Positions 26,463 to 34,570 of a stretch of DNA of 64,000 bases are shown here, in pieces. Location: NCBI GenBank assembly GCA_965222655.1, contig CBDCUP010000018.1, forward strand, positions 1-64,000, given 5' to 3'. The notes beneath the pieces are model-generated. The model did not search any database and was not told the origin of the DNA. It saw only the letters and a program-made list of their open reading frames with translations. Each line of letters starts with the position of its first letter. The first letter of the stretch is position 1. Position numbers and translations under genes: made by a program. Source of the stretch: CAUZIZ01 sp965222655. Its GTDB lineage: Bacteria; Acidobacteriota; UBA6911; RPQK01; JAJDTT01.

Positions 26463-27365
26463 GTGGCAGAGGGTGTGGAGAGCAAAGCGCCGCGATTCCT
26501 AGGTCATGAGGTGGGCAAAGCGGAGCAGGCCCTGATCCGGGAGATCGTGGGGACGTGTGGGGGTCTGAGCCGGATGGAACTGGCCGCCACCGTGTGCGAG
26601 TTGCTGGGGTGGAAGCGCCGCACGGGGTCGCTGAAAGCGCGGGAGTGCCGGGAGTTTCTGGAGAAGCTGGAGAGCCAGGGGGGGCTGGTGTTGCCCCCCA
26701 AGCGGCTGGGGCGGCCGCCGGGGAAAGCGACCGGGGTACCGGTGACGGCGCGGGGAGAGCCGGGTCCCCGGCTGGTGGGCACGGCCCGGGACCTGGGCGA
26801 GATTCAGCTGCAGCCGGTTCGGACGCCGGAGCAACGAGGGCTGTTCCGGGAGCTGGTGGGGCGCTACCACTATCTAGGCCACCGGGTGCCGTTCGGGGCG
26901 CATCTGCGCTACCTGGTCTACGCCTCGGAGCCGGCGGGGCGGGTGGTGGCCTGCGTGCAGTTTTCGAGCGCGGCCTGGCGGATTGCGGCGCGCGACCGCT
27001 GGATCGGATGGGAGGCGGAGGCGCGGACGCGCCAGCTGGTGCACGTGGTCTCGAACAGTCGCTATTTAGTGTTGCCCTGGGTCCAGGTCAAGAACCTGGC
27101 GAGCCGGATCTTATCGCGGGCCGTGCGGCAGCTGGCGCTGGACTGGCCCCGGAGCTACGGGGTCGAGGTGTTTTTGGTGGAGACGTTGGTGGATCCGGAG
27201 CGCTACCGGGGCAGCTGCTATCGGGGGGCGAACTGGATCGAGCTGGGGAGCACGCGGGGCGGGAAGCGAGAGGATCGGCTGGCGCGGAGCGAGGCGGCAG
27301 CGCCGAAACGGGTGCTGGTGTATCCGCTGGTGGCGGAGGCGGCCCGACGCTTGCGGGAGGGCTAG
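26463..27365 (+). CDS. DUF4338 (DruA-like) protein carried by the ISKra4-type element
   Basis: 300 residues. The N-terminal winged-helix-like part (about 20-80) reads LIREIVGTCGGLSRMELAATVC and WKRRTGSLKARECREFLEKL. The DUF4338 core has LVGRYHYLGHRVPFGAHLRYLV (about 135-155), RDRWIGWEAEARTRQLVHVVSNSRYLVLPW (about 180-210) and the RGSCYRGANWIELGSTRGG signature (about 255-275). DUF4338 is the domain of DruA of the Druantia anti-phage system and is also found with transposases; its biochemical activity is not established. Here it has no other Druantia genes around it and ends 3 nt before the transposase, so its role is more likely in transposition or element maintenance. GTG start. Confidence 0.85.
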   Translation: MAEGVESKAPRFLGHEVGKAEQALIREIVGTCGGLSRMELAATVCELLGWKRRTGSLKARECREFLEKLESQGGLVLPPKRLGRPPGKATGVPVTARGEPGPRLVGTARDLGEIQLQPVRTPEQRGLFRELVGRYHYLGHRVPFGAHLRYLVYASEPAGRVVACVQFSSAAWRIAARDRWIGWEAEARTRQLVHVVSNSRYLVLPWVQVKNLASRILSRAVRQLALDWPRSYGVEVFLVETLVDPERYRGSCYRGANWIELGSTRGGKREDRLARSEAAAPKRVLVYPLVAEAARRLREG

Positions 27366-27368
27366 AAG

Positions 27369-28925
27369 TTGCGAGCGGTAGCCGCCCAGTTACAGCCCGA
27401 GGATGAGTTCGCGGCGGCGCGGGAGCAGTTTGCCCAGATGGAGGCCTTTCTGATGTCCGACGAGGCCCATAGGAAGACGCACAGCGAGTTGGAGCGAGAG
27501 CTGGAGCAGCAGGGGCGGGAGCTGCTGCGACGGTTCTACCAGGCGCACCTGGAGCTGCGGGCTCCGGGTGAAGCGGCCGCTGCGGTGCGGGATTCGGAAG
27601 GGCAGGTGCGGCAACAGCGCCGGCGGCAGCAACGGGGGCTGGAAACGGTCTTTGGAGAGGTTCGGGTGGAGCGGCTCGGCTACGGGGGAGAGGGGCTCCA
27701 GAGCCTGCACCCACTGGATGCGGATCTGAACCTCCCGCCGGAGTTGTACTCGCACCAGGTGCGGCGGCGGGCGGCGGAGGAAGCCGCCGAGGGGTCGTTC
27801 GACAAAGTCGTGGAGGCGCTGTCGAAAACCACGGGGGCGCAGGTGGGCAAGCGTCAGGTGGAGGAGCTAGTGGGCCGTGCCGCCCAGGACTTCGATGCCT
27901 TCTATCAGGAGCGACAAGCGGGAGCGTTGGCTCCGAGCGAGTCGGGGTCGATCTTGGCGATCTCGGTGGACGGCAAAGGAGTGGTGCTGCGTCGTGAGGA
28001 TCTGCGGGAGGCGACGCGGCAGCGGGCGGAAGCGAGCGAGCACAAGTTGCAGAAGCGGTTGAGCAAGGGCGAAAAGCGCCACGCCAAGCGGATGGCAACG
28101 GTCGCGGCGGTGTACACCCTCGCGCCTCAGGTGCGGCGGCCGGAGGAGGTGATGCGGGTCCTGGCCCCGCAGCCGCAGCGGGAGGAAGGGAAGCGACCGC
28201 GGCCCCAGCACAAACGGCTGTGGGCGAGCTTGGAGAAGCGTCCCGAAGAGGTCATCGAGCAAGCCCTCGGAGAAGCCCGCTCGCGGGATCCCACGGGGCG
28301 CAAGAGTTGGGTGGTGCTGGTCGACGGCCATCGGAGTCAGCTGAAGACGCTGCTGCGGTGTTTGCACCGATCCGCCAGGGCGGCGCCCACGATCGTGCTG
28401 GACTTCATCCACGTGAGCGAGTACGTGTGGAAGGCCGGCATGGCTCTGCACGGGGAAGTCAACCCGAAGCTGGAGGGCTGGGTGGGCGAGCACCTACTGA
28501 GTATTCTGCGCGGGCGCAGTGGCTATGTGGCGGGCGGAATCCGTCGCAGTGCGACCCGTCGGGGCCTGGCGGGCAAGGCGCGCGAAGCGGTGGATCGCTG
28601 CGCCAACTATCTGCTCAAAAATGCGGAGTATCTGAAGTATGACACCTATCTGGCGAGGGGGTTCCCGATTGCCACCGGTGTCATCGAGGGGGCCTGCCGT
28701 TACCTGGTCAAAGATCGGATGGAGGTGACCGGGGCGCGCTGGTCTCTGGCGGGGGCTGAGGCGGTCTTACGCCTGCGTGCGCTGCAGGCCAGCGGAGACT
28801 TCGACGCCTATTGGCGCTTTCACGAGCGGCAGGAGTCGCTCAGAAACCATGCCGCGCGCTACGCGGACGGCGAGCTGGTCCCTGTGCGCGGCCCCACGCG
28901 CTCTCACCTGAAGCGGGTGAAGTAA
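27369..28925 (+). CDS. ISKra4-family transposase
   Basis: 518-residue transposase. The N-terminal helical region (about 1-90, rich in Glu, Gln and Arg) is followed by a zinc-free linker and the catalytic half: SILAISVDGKGVVLR (about 195, first acidic residue), SWVVLVDGHRSQLKTLLR (about 315), IVLDFIHVSEYVWKAG (about 343), and IATGVIEGACRYLVKDRMEVTGARW (about 433-457), which holds the conserved E and the W that follows. These match ISKra4-group transposases, related to the ISLre2/UPF0236 and mutator-like enzymes. TTG start 3 nt after the DUF4338 stop suggests coupled translation. The frame is intact. Confidence 0.88.
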   Translation: MRAVAAQLQPEDEFAAAREQFAQMEAFLMSDEAHRKTHSELERELEQQGRELLRRFYQAHLELRAPGEAAAAVRDSEGQVRQQRRRQQRGLETVFGEVRVERLGYGGEGLQSLHPLDADLNLPPELYSHQVRRRAAEEAAEGSFDKVVEALSKTTGAQVGKRQVEELVGRAAQDFDAFYQERQAGALAPSESGSILAISVDGKGVVLRREDLREATRQRAEASEHKLQKRLSKGEKRHAKRMATVAAVYTLAPQVRRPEEVMRVLAPQPQREEGKRPRPQHKRLWASLEKRPEEVIEQALGEARSRDPTGRKSWVVLVDGHRSQLKTLLRCLHRSARAAPTIVLDFIHVSEYVWKAGMALHGEVNPKLEGWVGEHLLSILRGRSGYVAGGIRRSATRRGLAGKAREAVDRCANYLLKNAEYLKYDTYLARGFPIATGVIEGACRYLVKDRMEVTGARWSLAGAEAVLRLRALQASGDFDAYWRFHERQESLRNHAARYADGELVPVRGPTRSHLKRVK

Positions 28926-30106
28926 GAAGATCCAGAAGTCCAATCGGTCGGTCTTCCGTGTCAGATTGTTCTGCCCCACCCAACTACCCAACCCCAAAAT
29001 GCCTTCGCCGCTCCCATAGTAAGAGAGGTCCATCTTGCGTTCGACGGCACCAGAATCGCCTGTTCTAAAAGAGCCGCACCCAATTGATTTTTCATGCCGA
29101 TGCCTACGACCAGCTCCTGGGAGAAGAGCGAGTGCGAGAGCATCTGGCCAACCCGCGGCTCCGCACGATGACCATCAACCAACCCGGGCACTACAACACC
29201 GAGATCTACAACATGCCTGTTTTCCCCTACGAGGGAATCTACATCGGCCTACCCAACCACTTTGAGAGCAGCGGTCACGCGCCCAACCGGAATCAGGAGG
29301 GGGTGAACTCGGTAAAGCTCGCCACCAGCCGCGACTTGAGGAACTGGATCAAGGAGGGCAATCGGGAGTCCTTCATACCGGTCTCGGAGATCGGTGGCGG
29401 CGCCATCGACACAGGACAGATATGGGCAGGGTCACGTCCGCAGATCCATGGAGACGAGCTCTGGTTCTATTACACGGGCGCCAATCACCGCTTCGAGACC
29501 AAGGATCCCTACCGTTCAGGCGTGCATCTGGCCAAGCTCAAGCGGGACCGCTTCGCCTCCTTCGGTTCGGATGAAAAGGGAGGGTTTGTCGAGACCCGCG
29601 CCATCCGCTTCGACGGTGACCGGCTCTTCCTGAACGCCGACGCCAGCGACGGCGAGGTAAGGATCGAGCTGATCGACCAGAGGGGGCGCGAGGTGCTCGA
29701 AGGCTGGAGCCGGGATGAGTCCAGCCCGATTCGTGGGGACCAGCTGCGGGTGGAGGCAAAGTGGCGAGGCAAGCAGGATCTGAGCTCCTTCCACGGAGAG
29801 TCCATCCGGTTCCGTTTTCGCCTGTACAACGCTCGGCTCTTTTCCTTCTGGGTGGAGTGATTCGCCAGACCGGGTTTCGGCCTCCAGGAAGAAGGGTCTG
29901 CTCGAGCCCCAGCTCGAGGGATTGGCCCACGAATAGCAAGCGAGATTTGCAGATCTGGTCCGAGGCAATCCGCTCGAAAATTGACGTTTCTTTTCGATGC
30001 GTTTCCGTCGACGGTCGCTGGACGGTATAGTTACAGATTCCAGTTTCCCAGGGTGTGCCAAGATTCGGGAGAAGTCTAGTGAGAATAGCGATCTTGATGG
30101 CAGCTC

Positions 30107-31812
30107 TAGCCCGGATTTCTCATGGAGAAAGCCGAAAGGGCGATTTTAGTCGATTTCTTGACGCCGGTCTGGGTCAAAGTCACAGGTGAGGGCGGTGCGG
30201 AGTGCGACAGTCGTCGTGAGGCTTGTCTCCAGAGCGGAAACCCGGTTTTTCAGACACAACTCAGGCGCCTCAGTGGCAGAGGGCTGGGATTTTGGATTTT
30301 CTTAGGCTCAACTAGGCTTAACCGAGCTGTTGAAGCTGGGTCAAGGCTTGGGCATAGAGCTGTTGGTAAGGATAACCCTCGCTCAAGGACAGACTCACCC
30401 GCCGGGCACTGACCCGAATCTGCCCCCCAATCTTCAACAGTTTGAGGCGAATCGTCTGGCATTGCGCCTTGGCCCACTGGGTCCCCTTCAAAGCGACGCA
30501 CCTGAGCGTGTGCAGCAGATTGTAAGCCACCGAGGAAAACCAGAGGCGCAGCTGATTGCTCTTCATGTGGTGCGTCGAGGTCCGATCGGCAAACAGCTCC
30601 AGCTGCTGTTCCTTGATCCGATTCTCCGCCTCCCCTCGCGCGCAGTACAGCTGCTCGTACAGCTTTGGGGCGGGCCACCGCCTCGCTCCCAGCGAGGTCA
30701 CGACAAAGCGGGGATTGGATCCCTTGCCCGTGTACTCGGCCTTGCCCACTACTCGCCGCTCTCGACTCCAGCTCTCCTGCGTCTGGTAAGGAAAGTCCTT
30801 ATAGACTCGAGCGCTGTTGCCGCTCGCTTGCTGAAGCGCCTGGGCCTGTTCTAGCTCGGACTCCAGGGCCCGCTCCAATCGCTTGTTTCGAGCCAGCCCA
30901 AAGACGTAATCCACTCGATGCTCCTCACACCACTTCATCAACCCTTCACGCGCAAAGCTGCTGTCCGCCCGCAGGGTAATGCGGACCTTCGGCCACTTCG
31001 CCCGCAGTGGTCCCACGATCCGCTCCATCTCCTGGACCGCTCCTTCGGACCCATCCAGATTCGACACCCGCAGCCTGGCCCCCAGCACATACCCCTCACA
31101 AAACACATACAGCGGCAGGTAGCAGTAACACCGGTAATATCCATGGTAGAAACGACCCTCCTGCTCTCCGTGCAGCGGATCATCCGTCGCATCCAGGTCC
31201 AACACCAGCTCCTTCGGTTTGCCGCCTCGCACCCGAATGAACTGCTCCACCAGAAACGCTTCGACTGCGGCTTCATCCACCGGCGTCTTGCGATATTTAT
31301 CCTGCCTCACCGAGGACAGCTCCAAACGATTGAGGGTGCTCTTGCCCGCACACGCCTTGCCCCGATCCGCTTCCGACCGCCGATCCCTCCCCAAGGGATC
31401 TTCCTTGCCCACCAGCACCGCCATCAGCGGATCCGCCCGCAGCTCCTCATGATCGTTGACATCCTCATAGCCCAGCGCCAGTCCGTAAATGCGCTGTCCC
31501 ACCAGCTCCTCGACACTGAACTCGGTGAAGCGAGGATCCCGCCGATCCCCAAAGCAGGCGGCCAAGCCGCGAATGAACCCATAGCGGCTCTCCACCTCCC
31601 GTAACAGCAACCCTCCGGCGTCTGAGGTGATCTGTCCCCCGTTGAATTCTGCCTCGACTCGGCGCCCCTCCAGCCCTTGAAACTCCAGCTTGGAAGCGAT
31701 ACACTCTGTCCTCATAGTAGTCAGCTCCTTGTGGTTATTAAGTAACTGTTAACAAAGACTTTATACCACATTGAGCTGACTGCTTTTTCTTGTCCTTGAG
31801 AAATCCGGGCTA
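30107..31812 (-). mobile_element. IS1380-family insertion sequence
   Basis: 1706-bp element with 15-bp inverted repeats TAGCCCGGATTTCTC (30107-30121) and GAGAAATCCGGGCTA (31798-31812). The flanking tetranucleotides GCTC (30103-30106) and GTTC (31813-31816) are the probable 4-bp target duplication with one change. Removing the element and one copy restores an uninterrupted lipoprotein signal peptide. The same ends occur on MITE copies elsewhere in the window. Confidence 0.9.
30318..31715 (-). CDS. IS1380-family transposase
   Basis: 465-residue DDE transposase. The core shows LVLDLDATDDPLHGEQEGRFY (about 178-198, first acidic residues), RITLRADSSFAREGLMKWCE (about 248-267) and CARGEAENRIKEQQ (about 358-371, final glutamate). 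The N-terminal FNGGQITSDAGGLLLREVE is a family signature. It occupies most of the element between the inverted repeats. The frame is intact and the element is therefore a candidate source of transposase for the MITE copies at 5231, 54376 and 59085. Confidence 0.93.
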   Translation of the reverse strand: MRTECIASKLEFQGLEGRRVEAEFNGGQITSDAGGLLLREVESRYGFIRGLAACFGDRRDPRFTEFSVEELVGQRIYGLALGYEDVNDHEELRADPLMAVLVGKEDPLGRDRRSEADRGKACAGKSTLNRLELSSVRQDKYRKTPVDEAAVEAFLVEQFIRVRGGKPKELVLDLDATDDPLHGEQEGRFYHGYYRCYCYLPLYVFCEGYVLGARLRVSNLDGSEGAVQEMERIVGPLRAKWPKVRITLRADSSFAREGLMKWCEEHRVDYVFGLARNKRLERALESELEQAQALQQASGNSARVYKDFPYQTQESWSRERRVVGKAEYTGKGSNPRFVVTSLGARRWPAPKLYEQLYCARGEAENRIKEQQLELFADRTSTHHMKSNQLRLWFSSVAYNLLHTLRCVALKGTQWAKAQCQTIRLKLLKIGGQIRVSARRVSLSLSEGYPYQQLYAQALTQLQQLG

Positions 31813-32654
31813 GTTCTCCTGGCTGCGTGCAGTCAGAGTCAAGGTGGGGACAATCGAGTCTACTTGGAGGAGTTCGACCAGGGCGATGGAGGGTGGTATG
31901 CGAATCGAATCTCGGCGCTGCCAGTCTGGGACGGGGTCGCCTATTGTTACAGCCCCTGGTTTCTTGATCCCAACCACGCACCTCCCGGTGCCGGGTATCT
32001 TCACCTGGTGATGTGGCTCTTCACCGACGGTCGCATGTACCAGAATCCCCGAGTCCTGGAGCGTGTCCCCTACACCCACAACTCCTTTGTAGAGCAGGGC
32101 TTCAGTACCCGCTTGACCAACGCTCGGCTCAGCGTCCGGATTCGGGGCGAGGTGGAAACTCGGGGGGCACAGCTTCTTCTGTTGGCCCAGGCTGAGACGG
32201 AAAAGACGACGGCCAACATGGTCCTGAGCGGACAGCCCTTCAAGGTCACCCGGGACTGGAGCGAACAGACCATCACACTCGTGCCAGATCCAGCGCAGTG
32301 GACCTGCCTGGGGTCCCGTCATGATGCCACCCACCAATATGGTTGCGACGACATCGTCCAGGTGCTGGAGGATGTGAACGTCGACATCATCTTTACCTGG
32401 TTTCCCTTGGACGTGGTTCCCCTCTGCGAAGATGTGCCTGATCTCCATATACCCAGGGCGGGGGAGGACTATCCCGTCGATCGAGACTGCCTCCCAAGAG
32501 GTTTGGTTATGTTCGACTATGTGAAGATCGAGTTTTCAGAATAAGAACCTGACGCCATCTAAAAGTCCGTCGACCTGCTGGGAATGCCAGCTCGCAATGC
32601 GTGGCCTGCTTTCGCTCCTTAGATCCAACCGCTAGGTCAGGCAAGGGGAAATCA

Positions 32655-33311
32655 ATGAAAACCATTTCTGTTGCCCTTCTGTCACTGTTCGCAGGTTCTT
32701 GGTCGCTGATTGCCTCCGAGCAGTCGGAGCCAACAACGATCTCCGAGACGAAAGACGGCATTCGCTTTGGTCTGTGGTCGAAGGACCCTGTGTTTCCCGC
32801 ACCGACGATGATCGTCTTCGATCCCGGGACGGTAGACCGTCTGTCCGATCCGTACTATCAGCGTCGCTACCGGATCCTGGTCGAGGAGGGCTACACCGAT
32901 CCCAAGAAAGTGGTGGTTGGTGGCAGTTCCTCAGGCGGCTTCCTGGCCCTGCACTACGTTGCCCATGATTCCCGGATACGAGGTGGGGCCGTGGTTGTCC
33001 CAGTTACGGACCTGGCTGCTTTGCTGGAGTTCGCAGGGATGCAGATGCACCCAGCCGTTCGTGCCTTGGCCTTGAACAAGCAAGCAGAGAAGCTCGCGGA
33101 CCGGTCGATCTGGGTGCTCATGGGGGATCGGGATGCCCGGGTGGGAACCGGTGCTGCCATCCAATTGGCACAAGCAGTCTGGAAGGTTGCAGCCGAGAGG
33201 GATTTGAGGACGGGTGTGGAGCTCCATGTGCTACCGGAGCCAGGTGGACATGCTCACCCAGCCGGGTCGCACCAGCAGGCGGCGGAGTGGATTCTCAAGC
33301 TCAACCAGTGA
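32655..33311 (+). CDS. Exported alpha/beta hydrolase (dienelactone hydrolase-like), probably shortened
   Basis: 218 residues from the ATG at 32655, which has AAGGGGAAA upstream and begins a signal peptide (KTISVALLSLFAGSWSLIAS). The hydrolase core has PTMIVFDPGTVDRLSDPYYQ, the nucleophile elbow VVVGGSSSGGFLALHY (G-x-S-x-G), and later VPVTDLAALLEF, WVLMGDRDARVG (acid region) and PEPGGHAHP (candidate His). Between RILVEEG and YTDPKKVVVGG the usual helix-strand segment of about 50-60 residues after the first strand is missing, so an in-frame deletion is suspected. The substrate is unknown. Confidence 0.7.
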   Translation: MKTISVALLSLFAGSWSLIASEQSEPTTISETKDGIRFGLWSKDPVFPAPTMIVFDPGTVDRLSDPYYQRRYRILVEEGYTDPKKVVVGGSSSGGFLALHYVAHDSRIRGGAVVVPVTDLAALLEFAGMQMHPAVRALALNKQAEKLADRSIWVLMGDRDARVGTGAAIQLAQAVWKVAAERDLRTGVELHVLPEPGGHAHPAGSHQQAAEWILKLNQ

Positions 33312-33507
33312 TTAGTGCCGCAGGTCCAAGCGGGGCAGGGACTCGTCTGAAACTCTGTAGTGAAAGGTAAACAATAAGCAGTTACTTGCTAGAGCATTCC
33401 CTCAATGGAATGTGGCCCACTCGCACCTGCCGGCACGCCCAGAGAGTCATCCTTCCCGCCAAGAGCAGCGTGTACCTTTCTCGGACCCTTGTCCCTGCCC
33501 TGCCAAA

Positions 33508-33635
33508 AACAGTCTGTCCCCTTCTCGGATCTGTCCCCTTCTCGGATCTGTCCCCTTCTCGGATCCCTTCTTTTGCGAAGAACAGTCTGTCCCTTTCTCG
33601 GACCGTTTTCCGGCCTCGCCGAAAACAGCCTGGTC
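33508..33635. repeat. REP-like cluster c with 17-bp tandem repeats
   Basis: Full copies of CAGTCTGTCCC(C/T)TTCTCGG at 33510-33528 and 33583-33601. Between them the unit CTGTCCCCTTCTCGGAT is repeated three times head to tail (33514-33530, 33531-33547, 33548-33564). A fragment AACAGCCTGG follows at about 33624. The gap 33312-33654 otherwise holds nothing recognised. Confidence 0.85.
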
Positions 33636-33654
33636 TAGTTGGATAAGATCGGGC

Positions 33655-34542
33655 TCAGGCCCTAGAGAGATAGCGTTTCGCAACCTTGGCAGCAACCGTG
33701 CCTATCGCGTAGTAGCCGACCGAGATCTCGCCGACGTGCGTGAGCAGGTCGTAGGCGCGCCAGCGGTCCCAGCCGTATTCCTCTTCCATCCAGAGTATTA
33801 GCCAGGCGTAGGCCTGAGCCGTGGAGCGCTCCATGGGACAGCCGCTAGCTACTGTCATGATCTCCTCTGCGGACTCGATGTGAGGGCTTGGAACGGTCTT
33901 TCCTTTCATCAAATCGACCGTGATAGTGGTTTCCGATGGCATCTCAAGACCGCTGGCAGAGAGCTCTCCATGCCCCATTGCGGCGTGGGTATCACCGAGG
34001 TACAAGTAGGCGCCTGGCACGAGAACTGGCAAATACACGGTGTTGCCGGGGCAGGTTTCGATGATGTCCATATTGCCCCCGTGTACACCGGCGGGACCCG
34101 TAGTGGGAACTCCCATGTCAGGAGCCACACCAATGCAGCCGAGCATAGGGCTATATGGAATCGTAATTTCGTCACTCCAATAGATCTTGGCCTCACGGAT
34201 GGGGCAAATGTGAGTGCCGTGCGGGCAGTCGATGCCCAGCCATTCACTGAGTTGCTTGGGATCACTGGTGCGGGTGGCGCACTGGCCGATGCTGGGACGA
34301 ATCTCTTCGATGCGAACCGAGAGGGTGTCTCCCGGTTCCGCCCCTTCGATGTGAATTGGCCCATTCTGGGGATTGCCTAGCGGTACCGCTCCGCGGTCTC
34401 GTCGATCGTTGTCGGTACGAATCTGGCCAGAGAAAGCATCCTCGGTCTCGACGATGACACGCTCTCCAGGTTGGACTCGCAACCGCACTTCATTGTGCCG
34501 GCTGAACTCGTAGTAGAGAGGGCCAAGAGGAAGTCTTTTCAT
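33655..34542 (-). CDS. Acetamidase/formamidase family protein
   Basis: 295-residue cytoplasmic protein of the FmdA_AmdA family, which hydrolyses formamide, acetamide or related short amides to the acid and ammonia using bound zinc. Family landmarks are GPIHIEGAEPGDTLSVRIEEI (about 62-82), PMLGCIGVAPDMGVPTTGPAGVHGGNMD (about 130-158), VLVPGAYLYLGDTHAAMGHGELSASGLE (about 173-200) and VASGCPMERSTAQAY (about 232-246). Length is close to the shorter members. It is separated from the neighbouring FG-GAP gene by 28 bp on the same strand and could share a transcript. Confidence 0.9.
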   Translation of the reverse strand: MKRLPLGPLYYEFSRHNEVRLRVQPGERVIVETEDAFSGQIRTDNDRRDRGAVPLGNPQNGPIHIEGAEPGDTLSVRIEEIRPSIGQCATRTSDPKQLSEWLGIDCPHGTHICPIREAKIYWSDEITIPYSPMLGCIGVAPDMGVPTTGPAGVHGGNMDIIETCPGNTVYLPVLVPGAYLYLGDTHAAMGHGELSASGLEMPSETTITVDLMKGKTVPSPHIESAEEIMTVASGCPMERSTAQAYAWLILWMEEEYGWDRWRAYDLLTHVGEISVGYYAIGTVAAKVAKRYLSRA

Positions 34543-34570
34543 GATTCCTACCTTGTTTCACAGCATTGAT

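Larger units (their letters stand above)
26193..29081 (+). mobile_element. ISKra4-type insertion sequence with passenger gene
   Basis: 2889-bp element with perfect 18-bp inverted repeats GGGTGCGGCTCTTTTAGA at both ends and a perfect 9-bp target duplication AATTGATTT (26184-26192 and 29082-29090). It carries two genes in one direction, DUF4338 then transposase, 3 nt apart. Codon use is richer in G and C than in the host gene, which fits recent arrival. The intact ends and duplication suggest a recent insertion. Confidence 0.93.
25450..29860 (+). pseudogene. Propeller glycosidase-like gene broken by stop, frameshift and IS
   Basis: The coding parts are 25450-26192 and 29091-29860. The ATG at 25450 begins a signal peptide (FKKPLNFAGLILLVVWFSQ) but an in-frame TAG at 25516-25518 follows it. 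The frame then resumes with LLLDDYLIG, SRDGLEWEKPILGKREYEG and LDPDAAPERRYKGLIG. One extra T near 26030 shifts the frame, which recovers as LDVLPIPSQDESHLTYDEVR. At 26192 the ISKra4-type element interrupts DPELI-FHADAYDQ. The second part ends in a beta-sandwich (RLFLNADASDGEVRIELIDQ). Removing the element and the extra base gives an unbroken 504-codon frame apart from the TAG. It is paralogous to the genes at 18636 and 21284. Three lesions show the gene is dead. Confidence 0.85.
30079..32544 (+). pseudogene. Lipoprotein gene split by IS1380 in its signal peptide
   Basis: Coding parts 30079-30106 and 31817-32544. Joined they read VRIAILMAALLAACSQSQGGDNRVYLEEF, with a lipobox (LAAC) directly at the junction, so the ancestral product was a 251-residue lipoprotein. 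GGAGAAG precedes the GTG start. The mature part has repeated tryptophan/tyrosine-rich strands (GDGGWYANRISALPVWDGVAYCY, VVPLCEDVPDLHIPRAGEDYPVD) but no family I recognise. The remaining open frame after the element could start at 31864 without a signal. It lies downstream of the broken propeller gene and may have been exported with it. Confidence 0.8.

Noticed and set aside
27088..28098. 336-codon minus-strand frame rich in proline and alanine
   Set aside because: Shadow of the DUF4338 and ISKra4 transposase genes caused by high GC content.
26463..28925. Druantia defence system
   Set aside because: Only a DruA-like DUF4338 gene is present, inside a transposon; no DruB-E-type helicase or other Druantia genes occur nearby.
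33386..33695. Short frames rich in QSVPFS or EKGTDC
   Set aside because: They are translations of the REP-like motif CAGTCTGTCCCTTTCTC and appear in every cluster; not genes.
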